The translations under genes were made by a program, and so were the position numbers. A stretch of DNA of 41,206 bases, from NCBI GenBank assembly GCA_938036875.1, contig CALHVX010000152.1:1-41206 (forward strand). Reading direction: 5' to 3'. Positions within the stretch are counted from its first letter, which is position 1. Each line of letters starts with the position of its first letter. The DNA is from an uncultured Pseudomonadales bacterium. Lineage in GTDB: Bacteria; Pseudomonadota; Gammaproteobacteria; Pseudomonadales; Azotimanducaceae. Below are positions 24,642-34,810 of the stretch, piece by piece. The notes beneath the pieces were generated by a model, which was not told the origin of the DNA, made no database searches, and saw nothing but the letters and a program-made list of their open reading frames with translations.

Positions 24642-25853
24642 ATGGCGGAAAGCGCAATATTTGTCTGGGAAGGCACAGACAAACAGGGTCGAAAGACCAA
24701 AGGAGAGATCACCAGCTCCAACCAGGCATTGGCGAAAGCAGAACTGCGTCGCCAAGGCATTGTTGCCAATAAGGTCAAAAAGAAGGCCAAGCCTCTAGCG
24801 CTCAAAGGCGGCTCGATCAAGCCTGGTGATATTGCTCTGTTCACACGGCAGATGGCAACCATGATGCGTGCCGGTGTACCGCTAGTACAGGCATTCGAAA
24901 TTGTTGCTGACGGCGTCGAAAAACCCAAGGTTGCGGACCTGATCAAGACAGTTCGCACCGATGTATCCGGCGGTAACTCCTTTGCATCCGCCATCCGCAA
25001 ACATCCTGTTCATTTTGACGACCTCTTTTGCAACTTGGTGGATGCCGGTGAGCAATCGGGTGCTTTGGAAACCATGCTTGATCGCGTGGCAACCTACAAA
25101 GAAAAGACCGAATCTCTAAAAGCCAAAGTTAAAAAGGCAATGACCTACCCTATCGCGGTATTGATCATTGCTGCCGTAGTATCCGGTATCCTGTTAATCA
25201 AAGTTGTACCTCAGTTCGAAGAAGTATTTGCTGGGTTTGGCGCCGAGCTACCCGCCTTTACCCAGATGGTTATCCGCTTTTCAGAGTTTATGCAGGCATC
25301 TTGGATTTGGATCCTAGTGGGCATCGCGGCTACGGTCTGGCTCTTCCAACAAGCCCACCGACGCTCCAAAGGACTCCGGGACTTCATTGACCGCGTTGCA
25401 TTAAAGGCGCCGGTCGCGGGCAACATTATCGAGAAATCGGCCATTGCGCGTTTCTCCCGCACACTAGCAACAACCTTCGCCGCGGGTGTACCACTGGTCG
25501 AAGCGTTGAACTCAGTGGCAGGCGCCACCGGCAACTCGGTTTACTCCAACGCGGTACTTAAAGTCCGTGATGACGTATCAACCGGTCAACAGCTAAACTT
25601 CTCCATGCGCAACACGGGCGTCTTCCCCAATATGGTTATCCAAATGGTTGCCATTGGTGAAGAAGCCGGCGCCTTGGATGACATGCTGGACAAGTCAGCC
25701 ACCTACTACGAAGAGCAGGTCGATAACGCTGTAGACAACCTAACCGCACTCATGGAGCCCATGATGATGGCTGTACTTGGTGTCTTGGTTGGCGGTTTGA
25801 TTATCGCTATGTACCTACCCATCTTCCAACTGGGTGCAGTGGTCGGCGCATAA
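24642..25853 (+). CDS. pilC: Type IV pilus inner-membrane platform protein PilC
   Basis: PilC is the inner-membrane platform that couples the PilB and PilT motors to pilin insertion and removal. The 403-residue protein has a short N-terminal region (FVWEGTDKQGRKTKGEI, typical of the family), then two repeated T2SSF domains. The first is around 65-190 (LFTRQMATMMRAGVPLVQAFE) and the second around 270-395 (FSRTLATTFAAGVPLVEALN), with membrane helices near 168-190, 215-235 and 370-395. It follows pilB by 55 bp and precedes pilD by 24 bp, so the three are probably one operon. Confidence 0.97.
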   Translation: MAESAIFVWEGTDKQGRKTKGEITSSNQALAKAELRRQGIVANKVKKKAKPLALKGGSIKPGDIALFTRQMATMMRAGVPLVQAFEIVADGVEKPKVADLIKTVRTDVSGGNSFASAIRKHPVHFDDLFCNLVDAGEQSGALETMLDRVATYKEKTESLKAKVKKAMTYPIAVLIIAAVVSGILLIKVVPQFEEVFAGFGAELPAFTQMVIRFSEFMQASWIWILVGIAATVWLFQQAHRRSKGLRDFIDRVALKAPVAGNIIEKSAIARFSRTLATTFAAGVPLVEALNSVAGATGNSVYSNAVLKVRDDVSTGQQLNFSMRNTGVFPNMVIQMVAIGEEAGALDDMLDKSATYYEEQVDNAVDNLTALMEPMMMAVLGVLVGGLIIAMYLPIFQLGAVVGA

Positions 25854-25877
25854 CCGCCGATCGTTTCAACACACCAG

Positions 25878-26774
25878 GTGTTCGTCGAAAACCTCTTTGC
25901 CTTAGGCACCACCGGATTTCTGATGGTTGCCTTCATCGGCTTGTGCGTTGGCAGTTTTCTCAACGTGGTGGTGTATCGTTTCCCCATCATGCTGAACCGC
26001 GACTGGACCGAGTTCGCCCAAGAACACCTGGCAGAACAGGCCAGCGCGGCAGACGCAGCCCAGCTCCCCGAGCAGTCAACGCCAGCTGAACCCTTCAATC
26101 TTGCGGTCCCCCGCTCACGCTGTCCAAGCTGCAACAACTTAATCAGCGCCTGGCAGAATATTCCCGTGATGAGCTGGCTTATCCTCCGTGGCCGCTGCAA
26201 AAACTGCGCAAACCCAATCAGCGCCCGTTATCCGCTGGTGGAGTTGCTCACCGGCTGCATGAGCCTGGGTGTGATCGGCACCTTTGGCTTTACCGCCTTA
26301 GGATTAGGTGCCTTGATCTTTACTTGGATCCTAATCGCGGCCACCTTTATCGACTTCGATACCCAACTGCTACCGGACCAGTTAACGCTACCACTGGTCT
26401 GGTTGGGTCTACTCATCAACCTAAACGGCAACGGCATCGTGTCACTTCATGATGCGGTCATTGGCGCGGTCGCCGGCTACCTATTCTTGTGGAGCACATT
26501 TTGGGCGTTTAAGCTCATACGCGGCAAAGAAGGCATGGGCTACGGCGATTTCAAGCTCTACGCTGCCATGGGCGCATTGATGGGTTGGCAGGTGCTACCC
26601 GCCGTTATCTTGATTGCTTCTGTTGTTGGCCTAATCTTCTCCTTGATTAGCATCGCGCTAAGCCGCAGCACCAGTGGCCAAGCCTTTGCTTTCGGCCCCT
26701 ATCTAGCCATTGCCGGCTGGGTCTGTCTTATCTTCCGTGATACCGTACTCTCTGTATTCGGCGGCGGCGCTTAA
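25878..26774 (+). CDS. pilD: Prepilin peptidase and N-methyltransferase PilD
   Basis: PilD is the inner-membrane aspartyl protease that cuts the leader from prepilins after Gly and methylates the new N-terminal Phe. The 298-residue protein has about eight membrane helices. A cytoplasmic zinc loop carries C82-C85 (CPSC) and C107-C110 (CKNC). Catalytic aspartates are D159 (FIDFDTQLLPD) and D224 in the GxGD motif (GYGDFKL). Its targets here would include both pilins of this window. The start is a GTG at 25878 with a poor ribosome site; no better start exists between it and the pilC stop, so coupling to pilC translation is possible. Confidence 0.97.
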   Translation: MFVENLFALGTTGFLMVAFIGLCVGSFLNVVVYRFPIMLNRDWTEFAQEHLAEQASAADAAQLPEQSTPAEPFNLAVPRSRCPSCNNLISAWQNIPVMSWLILRGRCKNCANPISARYPLVELLTGCMSLGVIGTFGFTALGLGALIFTWILIAATFIDFDTQLLPDQLTLPLVWLGLLINLNGNGIVSLHDAVIGAVAGYLFLWSTFWAFKLIRGKEGMGYGDFKLYAAMGALMGWQVLPAVILIASVVGLIFSLISIALSRSTSGQAFAFGPYLAIAGWVCLIFRDTVLSVFGGGA

Positions 26775-26843
26775 GCACAGCCACCCGAATTCACGCACAG
26801 ATTCAGGCACATGCGAAAGTTCAGACCAAAGTAGGAAGATGTT

Positions 26844-27458
26844 GTGGCAGATTTTATTGTGGGGCTCACCGGTGGCATAGGCAGTGGTAAAACCGCCGTA
26901 TCCGACCGCTTTGCCGCCCTAGGCGTTAAAGTGGTTGATGCAGACGTTGCTTCGCGGGTTGTTGTTGAGCCCGGTCAACCCGCACTCAAAGAGATTGCTG
27001 CCCATTTCGGCGAGCACATTATTGGCAGCGATGGTGGTCTTGATCGCGCTGCGCTGAGAAAAATTGTTTTTGCCGAGCCCCAAGAACGCACTTGGCTCGA
27101 GCAGCTAACCCACCCACTGATCAACGCCTACATTCGCGATGAGCTTGCCAGCGCCGAATCCGATTACGCGATACTCGCTCATCCGCTGTTGGTAGAAACC
27201 AAACAATATCGCATTTGCAGTCGGGTGCTCGCCGTTGATGTGCCCGAGAGCTTGCAGATCGAACGAACCATGGCTCGGGATGGCAACGACCGCGCGCAAG
27301 TGGAAGCTATCATTGCTGCACAAGCAACAAGAGCTCAACGCTTAGCGGTGGCAGACGATGTGTTGGTCAACGATCGAGACCTCAACCACATTGATGCCGA
27401 GGTGGCTAAGCTACACAAGCATTACCAACAGCTTGCACAGGCTGCACAGCAGAAGTAA
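26844..27458 (+). CDS. coaE: Dephospho-CoA kinase
   Basis: CoaE phosphorylates dephospho-CoA in the last step of coenzyme A synthesis. The 204-residue protein begins with the P-loop GLTGGIGSGKTAVS (8-20), followed by VVDADVASR and VVEPGQPAL, and contains the LTHPLI motif, all typical of the family. The start is GTG at 26844 with AGGA 8 bases upstream. It lies 69 bp after pilD and 49 bp before yacG, and coaE and yacG lie close to the pil genes in many gammaproteobacteria. No zapD gene lies between coaE and yacG, unlike in Escherichia coli. Confidence 0.97.
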   Translation: MADFIVGLTGGIGSGKTAVSDRFAALGVKVVDADVASRVVVEPGQPALKEIAAHFGEHIIGSDGGLDRAALRKIVFAEPQERTWLEQLTHPLINAYIRDELASAESDYAILAHPLLVETKQYRICSRVLAVDVPESLQIERTMARDGNDRAQVEAIIAAQATRAQRLAVADDVLVNDRDLNHIDAEVAKLHKHYQQLAQAAQQK

Positions 27459-27507
27459 CTCGGTACTGAGCCAACCTTTTTTACCAGACAATTTACAGGC
27501 TAACGAG

Positions 27508-27711
27508 ATGGAACCAGATACCACACCACGCATTGTGATGTGTCCAACTTGCAAAGAGCGGGTGAAATGGTCAGCCAAAAACCCCCACCGCCCGTTCTGC
27601 AGCGACCGCTGCCGGTTAATCGACTTAGGCAGTTGGGCCGATGAGTCCAATCGCATTCCGGGCAACCCCAGCGATGACGATCTACTTAGCGGGGAGCTCG
27701 ACCCAAGCTAA
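27508..27711 (+). CDS. yacG: DNA gyrase inhibitor YacG, zinc-binding
   Basis: YacG is a small zinc protein that binds GyrB and inhibits DNA gyrase. The 67-residue protein has the four zinc cysteines C12, C15 (MCPTCK), C31 and C35 (FCSDRC), then RLIDLGSWADE, which is diagnostic. The frame is open back to 27358, overlapping coaE, but the family start corresponds to the ATG at 27508. The C-terminal tail is acidic, as is usual. It converges on argJ with 23 bp between the stop codons. Confidence 0.96.
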   Translation: MEPDTTPRIVMCPTCKERVKWSAKNPHRPFCSDRCRLIDLGSWADESNRIPGNPSDDDLLSGELDPS

Positions 27712-27734
27712 AAGCCTGAATCTCATAATGTCTT

Positions 27735-28988
27735 CTAACTTCGATACTCAGCATTGATGCGAACGTAGTCGTAGGAAAAATCGCTCGTCCAAACCTCAGC
27801 ACTAGCTGGCCCCGATCCAACGACCATACGCAGCTTAATCTCATCTTGAGCCAATACTGCCGCACCTAGCGCCTCGGTGTAAGCCTCGTGCACAACACCA
27901 GCGCGAACGACACAGAGGTCATCGAAGTATACGGCCACATCGCTTTGCTCAAACCCAACCCCAGCACGCCCCATCGCCATGCAAACGCGACCCCAATTGG
28001 GGTCAGAAGCAAAGAGCGCGGTCTTCACCAACGGCGAATGGGCAACGGTAAAGGATACTGCTAGCGCATCCGCTTCGCTCTTCGCGCCTTCAGTGGAGAC
28101 GGTGACAAACTTGGTTGCACCTTCGCCATCGCGAACGATGCGCTGAGCAAGCTCTGTCGCCACCTCGATTAGCAACGCTTTGAGCTGTTGATACTCTGGG
28201 CTTTGTGCATCATCCACTAGCGTGGATTTTGCCGTGGCGGCGATAACAAAGCAGTCGTTGGTTGAAGTATCACCATCCACGGTTAGCCGATTGAAGCTAG
28301 CATCCGCCACTTCTCGACACAGCCTTTGCAAGACTGGATAAGGCACTTGTGCATCACAGCACAGGTAGCTAAGCAAGGTGGCCATATCTGGGCGTATCAT
28401 CCCGGAGCCTTTAGCCATCCCGGTCACAGTTACTTTAGCTTGGCCAACCATACCCTGGACACTTACCGCCTTGGGCACCGTATCGGTGGTCATGATTGCC
28501 CTTGCAGCCGCAGCCCAACCATCGTCAGTAGCTGCAGCAAGGCACGCTGGCAATGCCGCACGCATGGCGGCTACCGGCAGTCGCTCACCAATGACGCCAG
28601 TAGAAAATGGCATAACAGCACCGCCGCCAATCTGCTCACTCAATGCTTGCTGCAACTCTCGAGCATCCGCTTTGCCCGCCTCACCAGTGGCCGCGTTGGC
28701 ATTGCCACTGTTAATCAGCCAGGCGTTAACCGTTGTTGACCCAAGTAGCTCCTGACACAGCTGGACTGGCGCTGCGCTAAACCGGTTCTGCGTAAACACA
28801 CCAGCCATCGTTGTACCGGCATCAAACAACACAACGGTGGTATCGGGTGCAGGCGCATCAGTGCTAGCCGCTTGATCAGGCACGCCAAGCGCACCAACCG
28901 TAGCCGCTTTGATACCAGCATAAGCAGCACCTAGGCGCACTCCAGGCACAACCAGCAACCCTTGCATGGGCGGAATGTTAACAGCCAT
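27735..28988 (-). CDS. argJ: Bifunctional ornithine acetyltransferase / N-acetylglutamate synthase
   Basis: ArgJ moves acetyl groups from N-acetylornithine to glutamate and can also use acetyl-CoA, recycling the acetyl group in arginine synthesis. It cleaves itself into two chains before a conserved Thr, here T204 in MAKGSGMIRPDMATLL. Other landmarks are FTQNRFSAAPV, INSGNANAATG, PFSTGVIGE and the C-terminal TSDFSYDYVRINAEYR. The 417 residues include a short insert around 40-50. It follows secA by 27 bp, so co-transcription is likely; the secA-argJ order also occurs in Pseudomonas. Whether it is bifunctional or monofunctional cannot be told from sequence alone. Confidence 0.97.
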   Translation of the reverse strand: MAVNIPPMQGLLVVPGVRLGAAYAGIKAATVGALGVPDQAASTDAPAPDTTVVLFDAGTTMAGVFTQNRFSAAPVQLCQELLGSTTVNAWLINSGNANAATGEAGKADARELQQALSEQIGGGAVMPFSTGVIGERLPVAAMRAALPACLAAATDDGWAAAARAIMTTDTVPKAVSVQGMVGQAKVTVTGMAKGSGMIRPDMATLLSYLCCDAQVPYPVLQRLCREVADASFNRLTVDGDTSTNDCFVIAATAKSTLVDDAQSPEYQQLKALLIEVATELAQRIVRDGEGATKFVTVSTEGAKSEADALAVSFTVAHSPLVKTALFASDPNWGRVCMAMGRAGVGFEQSDVAVYFDDLCVVRAGVVHEAYTEALGAAVLAQDEIKLRMVVGSGPASAEVWTSDFSYDYVRINAEYRS

Positions 28989-29015
28989 TACTTGAACCTA
29001 ATCAGCCGAAAAGTT

Positions 29016-31790
29016 CTAGGCTGCCTTACCATGACACTGCTTGAATTTTTTACCCGACCCGCAAGGGCAAGGTTCGTTGCGGCCAACTTTACGTTCGTTG
29101 CGCACAAAGGTTTCTGGTCGTGCATCCGCTTCTTGCTCGCCTCCAGGTCCGCCCGGACCAGGGCCTTGATTTGGGCCCGCAGCACCAGCCATGGCAGAAG
29201 CTTCGGCATGAGAGAAGTTCATACGCTCTTCTAAGGCTTCTTGGCGTTGACGCGCCGCGGCTTCTACTTCGTCGGGCTCTTCTATCTGTACCCGAGTTAG
29301 CAACCGAGTGACATCTGACTTAATGTTTTCCAGCAACTCTTGGAAGAGTTCAAACGACTCGCGCTTGTACTCTTGCTTCGGCTGCTTTTGTGCGTAAGCA
29401 CGCAGATGAATGCCTTGACGCAAGTAATCCATGGTCGCCAGATGCTCTTTCCAACGCTGATCCAATACTTGCAGCATCAACTGCTTTTCAACCAAGCGCA
29501 TATCCACGCCCTGGTTCTTCCAAGCACCCTCCTTGGCGGCGTACTCGCGTTCTATCTGGTCCAGTATCTTGGCTCGCAGCTTGTCATCGTCTAGCTCATC
29601 GTCCGCTTCGATCCACATCGCTACCGGCTGCCTAGAGTTGAACTCAGCCAGCAATGCCTCTTCTAAACCTGGCAGGTCCCATTGCTCTTCAATACTTTGC
29701 GGTGGCACATACTGGTCAACGAGGTTGTTCACCACCTCTTCACGCAAGCCTTCGATGGTATCGCTTATATCGTCTGCAGACATAATGTCCCGACGCTGCT
29801 GATAGATGACTTGGCGTTGGTCGTTAGAGACATCATCGAACTCCAACAAGTTCTTGCGAATGTCGAAGTTATGACCTTCCACTTTGCGCTGGGCTTTTTC
29901 GATGGCGTTGTTCACCATGCGATGCTCAATCGCCTCACCATTTTCCATGCCAATAGATTGCATCAATCCACGAATGCGCTCTGATGCAAAGATGCGCATC
30001 AGGTTGTCTTCCATGGACAGATAGAACCGACTCGAACCGGCATCACCCTGACGCCCGGAGCGACCGCGCAGCTGGTTGTCGATACGTCTTGATTCATGAC
30101 GCTCGGTACCGATGATGTGCAAACCGCCGGCGGCCAACACCGCATCGTGACGTTCCTGCCAAGCGCTCTTGATCTGTTCAAGTGCACCGGGGTTGGCAGC
30201 ACTGCCGCCCTCGCCTAAAGCCGCAGCCTCTAACTCCCAGTTACCACCCAACACAATGTCAGTACCACGACCGGCCATGTTTGTTGCAATGGTGACGCTA
30301 CCGGCACGACCTGCATCAGCAATGATTTCGGCCTCACGTTCGTGCTGCTTTGCATTTAAGACGTTGTGCGGGATTTTGCGCTTTTGCAGTTCTTTTGAGA
30401 TGAGCTCTGATGACTCGATGGAGGCCGTACCAACCAACACCGGTTGACCACGTTCGATACAGTCACTGATGTCCTCAACGATGGCGTCATACTTTTCGGC
30501 CATGGTGAGGTACACCAAATCGTTTGCGTCCACGCGAATCATGTCACGGTTGGTTGGAATCACAACCACATCCAAGCCGTAGATTTGGCGGAATTCAAAA
30601 GCTTCTGTATCTGCGGTACCTGTCATACCCGAAAGCTTGCTGTACAAACGGAAGTAGTTTTGGAATGTGGTGGACGCTAAGGTTTGGGTTTCATGTTGTA
30701 TGTCTACCCCTTCTTTTGCTTCAACCGCTTGGTGTATGCCTTCACTCCAGCGGCGACCCACCATGGCTCTTCCCGTGTGCTCATCAACAATGACCACTTC
30801 GCCACCGGTGACCATGTAGTCAACGTCGCGCTTAAACAACGCGTGCGCCTTTAACGCCGCATGCACATGGTGGAGCAGGTTAAGGTTGCTGGGGGCATAC
30901 AGAGAATCGCCTTCCGGCAGCAAACCCGCTTGGCTAAGATGCTCTTCCACCTTTTCGTGGCCGCGCTCGGTGAGCTCAACTTGGCGGTTCTTCTCGTCAA
31001 CCACAAAGTCACCGTCTGGCTCAACACCTGGGTCTAACTGCTCGATCACGTGTACTGGCTCTAGCAAGGGAGCAATTTTGTTCATGGCCAAGTACATCTC
31101 AGCGCTTTGCTCAGCGGGGCCAGAGATGATGAGTGGCGTTCGCGCCTCATCGATTAGAATCGAATCCACTTCATCGATGATGGCGTAGTGCGGCTCGCGC
31201 TGAAATTTTTCTTCGATAGAAAACGCCATGTTGTCGCGTAGATAATCGAAGCCAAACTCGTTGTTGGTGCCGTAGGTTATATCGGCGGCATAAGCGGCAC
31301 GCTTCTCGGCAGGGTCTTGGTTCGACTGAACAACACCCACCGTCAACCCTAGGCCAACGTAGACAGGCTCCATCCACTCGGCATCGCGTTTTGCGAGATA
31401 ATCGTTGACCGTGACCACGTGCACGCCTTTGCCCGGCAGCGCATTGAGGTAGGCAGCCAAGGTTGCCATCAAGGTTTTACCTTCGCCCGTGCGCATCTCG
31501 GCAATGCGGCCTTCGTGTAGGGTCAGGCCACCAATCAGCTGAACATCGAAGTGGCGCATCCCTTTGTACCGGAGCGCAGATTCCCGCACGGCGGCAAAAG
31601 CTTCCGGGAGCAAATCGTCAACAGTGGCCCCTTCCGCAATTCGTGACCGAAACTCAGCGGTCTTGCCTGCCAATTCAGCTTCGCTCAAGGCGTTGAACGA
31701 TTCTTCCAAGTTGTTAATTTTTTTAACAACTTTACGCATTCGTTTTAGCTCACGGCCGTTTTTCGTGCCGAACAGCATTTGAAGCACCAT
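29016..31790 (-). CDS. secA: Preprotein translocase ATPase SecA
   Basis: SecA is the motor that drives unfolded precursor proteins through the SecYEG channel. The 924-residue protein contains Walker [10 protein letters not shown] (about 99-107), [30 protein letters not shown] and [11 protein letters not shown] of the second nucleotide-binding domain. A C-terminal zinc motif, [14 protein letters not shown], contacts SecB and ribosomes. Start ATG 31790 is uncertain because no clear ribosome site precedes it; the ATG four codons inside (31778) is an alternative. It lies between the M23 peptidase gene and argJ. There is no secM-like open frame in the 243-bp leader. Confidence 0.98.
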   Translation of the reverse strand: MVLQMLFGTKNGRELKRMRKVVKKINNLEESFNALSEAELAGKTAEFRSRIAEGATVDDLLPEAFAAVRESALRYKGMRHFDVQLIGGLTLHEGRIAEMRTGEGKTLMATLAAYLNALPGKGVHVVTVNDYLAKRDAEWMEPVYVGLGLTVGVVQSNQDPAEKRAAYAADITYGTNNEFGFDYLRDNMAFSIEEKFQREPHYAIIDEVDSILIDEARTPLIISGPAEQSAEMYLAMNKIAPLLEPVHVIEQLDPGVEPDGDFVVDEKNRQVELTERGHEKVEEHLSQAGLLPEGDSLYAPSNLNLLHHVHAALKAHALFKRDVDYMVTGGEVVIVDEHTGRAMVGRRWSEGIHQAVEAKEGVDIQHETQTLASTTFQNYFRLYSKLSGMTGTADTEAFEFRQIYGLDVVVIPTNRDMIRVDANDLVYLTMAEKYDAIVEDISDCIERGQPVLVGTASIESSELISKELQKRKIPHNVLNAKQHEREAEIIADAGRAGSVTIATNMAGRGTDIVLGGNWELEAAALGEGGSAANPGALEQIKSAWQERHDAVLAAGGLHIIGTERHESRRIDNQLRGRSGRQGDAGSSRFYLSMEDNLMRIFASERIRGLMQSIGMENGEAIEHRMVNNAIEKAQRKVEGHNFDIRKNLLEFDDVSNDQRQVIYQQRRDIMSADDISDTIEGLREEVVNNLVDQYVPPQSIEEQWDLPGLEEALLAEFNSRQPVAMWIEADDELDDDKLRAKILDQIEREYAAKEGAWKNQGVDMRLVEKQLMLQVLDQRWKEHLATMDYLRQGIHLRAYAQKQPKQEYKRESFELFQELLENIKSDVTRLLTRVQIEEPDEVEAAARQRQEALEERMNFSHAEASAMAGAAGPNQGPGPGGPGGEQEADARPETFVRNERKVGRNEPCPCGSGKKFKQCHGKAA

Positions 31791-31863
31791 GTTGGATGAC
31801 CCTATGTTGTGCCTGAGGTAGTTAAAGCAGACAGCGGCGGGCTTAGAAAAGTTCGATCGCCAG

Positions 31864-31883
31864 CACCACTACTGAGAGCGGTG
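31864..31883 (-). repeat. Hairpin in the secA upstream region
   Basis: Read on the minus strand, a 7-bp stem with one G-T pair (CACCGCT with AGTGGTG) closes a 6-base loop, about 75-95 bases before the secA start. It has no T run. It may be part of the secA leader transcript. Confidence 0.45.
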
Positions 31884-32033
31884 CGCAGTTTAACCCGTTT
31901 CGACGAGGCGCGGGCCTGTAATGCGTTGATTTTGTGGCGCAATACTCTGTGTATATCCCAAGCGCCAGGGCTCTAGGTGGGGATTGTTGCTGGTGTCCCG
32001 CGTCAGGGTTGAGCTGGGGTCTTTGTGGGGCTT

Positions 32034-33005
32034 TTACTTACGCAGAGCCACGTATTTGGCTGGGTCCACCCGACGGCCATTTTTGAACACTTCAAAGTGC
32101 ACATGAGGTCCGGTTGACCGACCGCTGGACCCCATCAAAGCAATCACTTGGCCTCGTTTTACCACCTCACCAACCCGTACCGAAACCTCTTGATGGTGAC
32201 CATAGCGAGTGACGTAGCCATCACTGTGGGTAATTTCGACCATCAACCCATAGCCATAACGCTTGCCGGCGAAGGTGACGAGACCGCTAGCAACGGCCAC
32301 CACGTCTGATCCCGCCTTGCCGGCAAAGTCGACGCCTTTGTGCCACGCCTTCTTGCCGCTGATTGGGTCCACCCGCTCACCGTACGGGGAGGACATCCAG
32401 CCCCACAAAATTGGTCGCCCCGCCAGTGACTTAGCCTGCTGGTAGTCTTTGTCCCGAAGCAAGGATTCAAGCACTTCAAGCTGCTGCTCAGCACTTTTGG
32501 ATGCACGGCTTAGGCTTTCCAAACTGTGATCGAGACCTACAAAGGGGAGAGCTGGAACCGCTGGCGCCTGAGAGGTGAGGCCGTAAGCTTTGCCCACTTC
32601 TGCTTCGCTTGCAGCATTGTTGCCCAGATCGGCGGAAGGTCCGCCTAAGGCTGGCGGCTCTCGAAAGCTAAACTCCGCTGCATCTAGCTGAGCCACTTCT
32701 GCTACCCGCAAGCCTAGGGCTTCCATACGGGTCAATCGGGCCTGCAACACAGCCAACTGTCGCCCCATCGCTTCGGATTGGGCTTGAGATCGTAGTCTTA
32801 GGCTGCGTATTCGGGATTTTTGTTCGACCAGCTTGTCACTCCATTCAACCACCATGGGGTGTTCACTGAGGTCAGCGGGTATCTGATGGGCAATTAGCGC
32901 CAACATCAAGGGCAAGGTCAGGACCGTCGCTAAGAGCACATACACCCTTTTGCGCAGCCGGAACGTACGAGCGCCGCCGCTATCGCTAAGCAGAATAATC
33001 TTCAC
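32034..33005 (-). CDS. M23 family (LytM-type) metallopeptidase, membrane anchored
   Basis: The 323-residue protein has one N-terminal membrane helix (about 20-40), a coiled-coil region (about 55-105) and a C-terminal M23 domain (about 205-320). Zinc ligands are H222 and D226 (WHKGVDFAG) and H303 of HVHFEV, with H270 and H301 as the other catalytic-site histidines, so it should be an active periplasmic endopeptidase cutting peptidoglycan cross-links. It occupies the position between lpxC and secA where Escherichia coli has secM; Pseudomonas has a similar M23 gene here. It is divergent from the DUF721 gene across 158 bp. The specific role is not known from sequence. Confidence 0.93.
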   Translation of the reverse strand: MKIILLSDSGGARTFRLRKRVYVLLATVLTLPLMLALIAHQIPADLSEHPMVVEWSDKLVEQKSRIRSLRLRSQAQSEAMGRQLAVLQARLTRMEALGLRVAEVAQLDAAEFSFREPPALGGPSADLGNNAASEAEVGKAYGLTSQAPAVPALPFVGLDHSLESLSRASKSAEQQLEVLESLLRDKDYQQAKSLAGRPILWGWMSSPYGERVDPISGKKAWHKGVDFAGKAGSDVVAVASGLVTFAGKRYGYGLMVEITHSDGYVTRYGHHQEVSVRVGEVVKRGQVIALMGSSGRSTGPHVHFEVFKNGRRVDPAKYVALRK

Positions 33006-33163
33006 GAGCGTTCCGTCCCCTCAAGCCGCAAAATATCGGCTAAACCCCAAGTGGACACCGTTTCCTCAATTACCTGTTTGCATTGCTTTTCTCGTGCTAA
33101 TGCCAGGCTATTGTTATGCTGTGACCCGCAAGCTTTGAGCTGCTGGGCCGAAAGAGGAATACA

Positions 33164-33478
33164 ATGCCGACGCGAAAGATAGAGGATTTCCTGACTGAAG
33201 ACCACCAGCGTTTCTCTCCACTGCAAAAGTTACTTACCAAAGATCAAAACCGAGCGGCTTGGACCCAAGAATTCAAAGCTGTCTTACCGAAAGAGATACG
33301 ATCTCAATGCCAGGTCACGGATCTACGCGGCCCCACCCTCTTAGTGTCCTGTAGCAGCGCCGCTATAGCAACTAAATTGCGGTTTTTAACGCCGCAACTC
33401 CTACCAAAACTTAGCGCTTTAGGGCACTTCTCGGAGCTAAAAGCACTGCAAATTCGGGTATCTGCTGCAACCTTTTAA
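33164..33478 (+). CDS. DUF721 / DciA-like protein
   Basis: The 104-residue protein matches the DUF721 family: a central LPKEIRSQCQVTDLRGPTLLVSCSSAAIATKLRFLTPQLL segment (residues about 43-83) typical of the DciA domain fold. DciA proteins help load the replicative helicase DnaB in bacteria lacking DnaC-type loaders. The ATG at 33164 has AGGA 7 bases upstream. The gene is short for the family and lacks a long C-terminal tail. It lies between the M23 gene and lpxC, as in Pseudomonas. A true DciA role depends on whether this genome has another member. Confidence 0.8.
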   Translation: MPTRKIEDFLTEDHQRFSPLQKLLTKDQNRAAWTQEFKAVLPKEIRSQCQVTDLRGPTLLVSCSSAAIATKLRFLTPQLLPKLSALGHFSELKALQIRVSAATF

Positions 33479-33663
33479 CCGGATCACCGCAACTTATCTA
33501 TAAACGGTATAACGGCTAGAGTGCCTCATTTTTTGGGGACATTCTGCGACCTAATTCGGCATCAGGGCAGAAGCTCAGGCTTCACAAGGGAGGGAATGGC
33601 AGGATATGCGACTATCGTTCGTTGAGAGGGATGCTCCTCAGGAAGTCGGCTTTAACGAACTCG

Positions 33664-34614
33664 TTAGGCGATAGCTGCCAGTGGCGGTACAGCATACCCA
33701 CCCGGCGCAGCGGTATCGTCCGCAAAACTGACCAGCTCGTAAGATTCCGGTTGCGCAAGCAAGGCGCGCAACAGTTCGTTGTTATGACCATGGCCAGACA
33801 TGTGGCCGCTGAACTCCCCGATGATAGGATGGCCCAAAAGATACAAATCCCCAATAGCGTCAAGGATCTTATGCTTAGGAAACTCATCTTCCAGCCGCAA
33901 GCCTTCATCGTTCAGAATTTGGTAATCATCAACCACCACTGCGTTTTCTAAACTGCCACCGCGTGCCAGGTTCAATTCGCGGAGCTTTTCATAATCGGCT
34001 AAGAAGCCAAAAGTGCGAGCGCGGCTCACCTCACGAATATAGGTCATGGTTGAAAAATCCACCCTTGACTGGGTGCTGTGGCGCGCGAACACCGGGTGGT
34101 CGTAGTGTAATTGGTAGTCTAAGCGAAACCCTTCGTGGGGGCTCAGTGAAACCCAGGCGCTATCTTTGCTTGAAGCACCTGCATCGTTAGGGTGCCGATA
34201 GGCGATAGGCTGCAAAATTCGAATAAAGCGCTTTAACGCGCTTTGTGCTGCGATGCCGGCAGACTGCAACAAAAACACAAAAGGGGCTGCACTGCCATCC
34301 ATAATCGGCAGCTCATCGCTGCTGACTTCAACCACGGCGTTATCAACCCCTAGACCCGCAAAAGCACTCATCAAATGTTCGATGGTACGGATTTGCACCC
34401 CGTCTTGCTCAAGACAGGTGGCCATTGTGGTTGTGCCCACATTGGCTGCTGACGCCACAATGCTCACCGGTTGCGCAAGGTCCGTACGCACAAAGGTGAT
34501 ACCCGTATCCGGGCCAGAGGGGCGCAGCGTTAAAAACACCTTCTGCCCGCTGTGCAAACCAACACCCGTAGCACGGATGCTGTTGTTTAAGGTCTGTTGG
34601 TAAATACCAGGCAT
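33664..34614 (-). CDS. lpxC: UDP-3-O-acyl-N-acetylglucosamine deacetylase
   Basis: LpxC performs the first committed step of lipid A synthesis, removing the acetyl group from UDP-3-O-acyl-GlcNAc in the cytoplasm. The 316-residue protein shows zinc ligands H80 (TIEHLMSA), H248 and D252 (KHKILDAIGD), catalytic E79, and the general-acid histidine H275 in SGHGHNNELL. The N-terminal ATGVGLHSG is typical. It follows ftsZ by about 195 bp and ends the dcw run, as in Escherichia and Pseudomonas. The presence of lpxC shows an outer membrane with lipid A. Confidence 0.98.
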   Translation of the reverse strand: MPGIYQQTLNNSIRATGVGLHSGQKVFLTLRPSGPDTGITFVRTDLAQPVSIVASAANVGTTTMATCLEQDGVQIRTIEHLMSAFAGLGVDNAVVEVSSDELPIMDGSAAPFVFLLQSAGIAAQSALKRFIRILQPIAYRHPNDAGASSKDSAWVSLSPHEGFRLDYQLHYDHPVFARHSTQSRVDFSTMTYIREVSRARTFGFLADYEKLRELNLARGGSLENAVVVDDYQILNDEGLRLEDEFPKHKILDAIGDLYLLGHPIIGEFSGHMSGHGHNNELLRALLAQPESYELVSFADDTAAPGGYAVPPLAAIA

Positions 34615-34670
34615 AAGGGTTTGGCGTGCACTGCTTCGGCTGCTAGATCGGCGCCAAGTATGCCCGAAAC

Positions 34671-34687
34671 ACCCGCTTTTCGCGGGT
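34671..34687. repeat. Hairpin between ftsZ and lpxC
   Basis: ACCCGC (34671-34676) pairs with GCGGGT (34682-34687) around a 5-base loop in the 196-bp gap between ftsZ and lpxC. On the minus strand it is followed by GTTTC and not a long T run, so any termination of the ftsZ transcript would be partial. On the plus strand a T-rich stretch follows, but no plus-strand gene ends there. Confidence 0.5.
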
Positions 34688-34810
34688 ATTTTCTCTCAGT
34701 TTTCTGTGCAAATATCGCACAACTCTAGGCAAGCAACACCTAAGCCCACCCTAGCCTGACTCTACATAGACATGCAGGCAAAGCGGGTGAGCTGATGACT
34801 GGGTTTGAGC

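Noticed and set aside
31791-32033. SecM-like arrest peptide upstream of secA
   Set aside because: No ATG-initiated open frame exists on the minus strand of this stretch and no secretion signal is visible.
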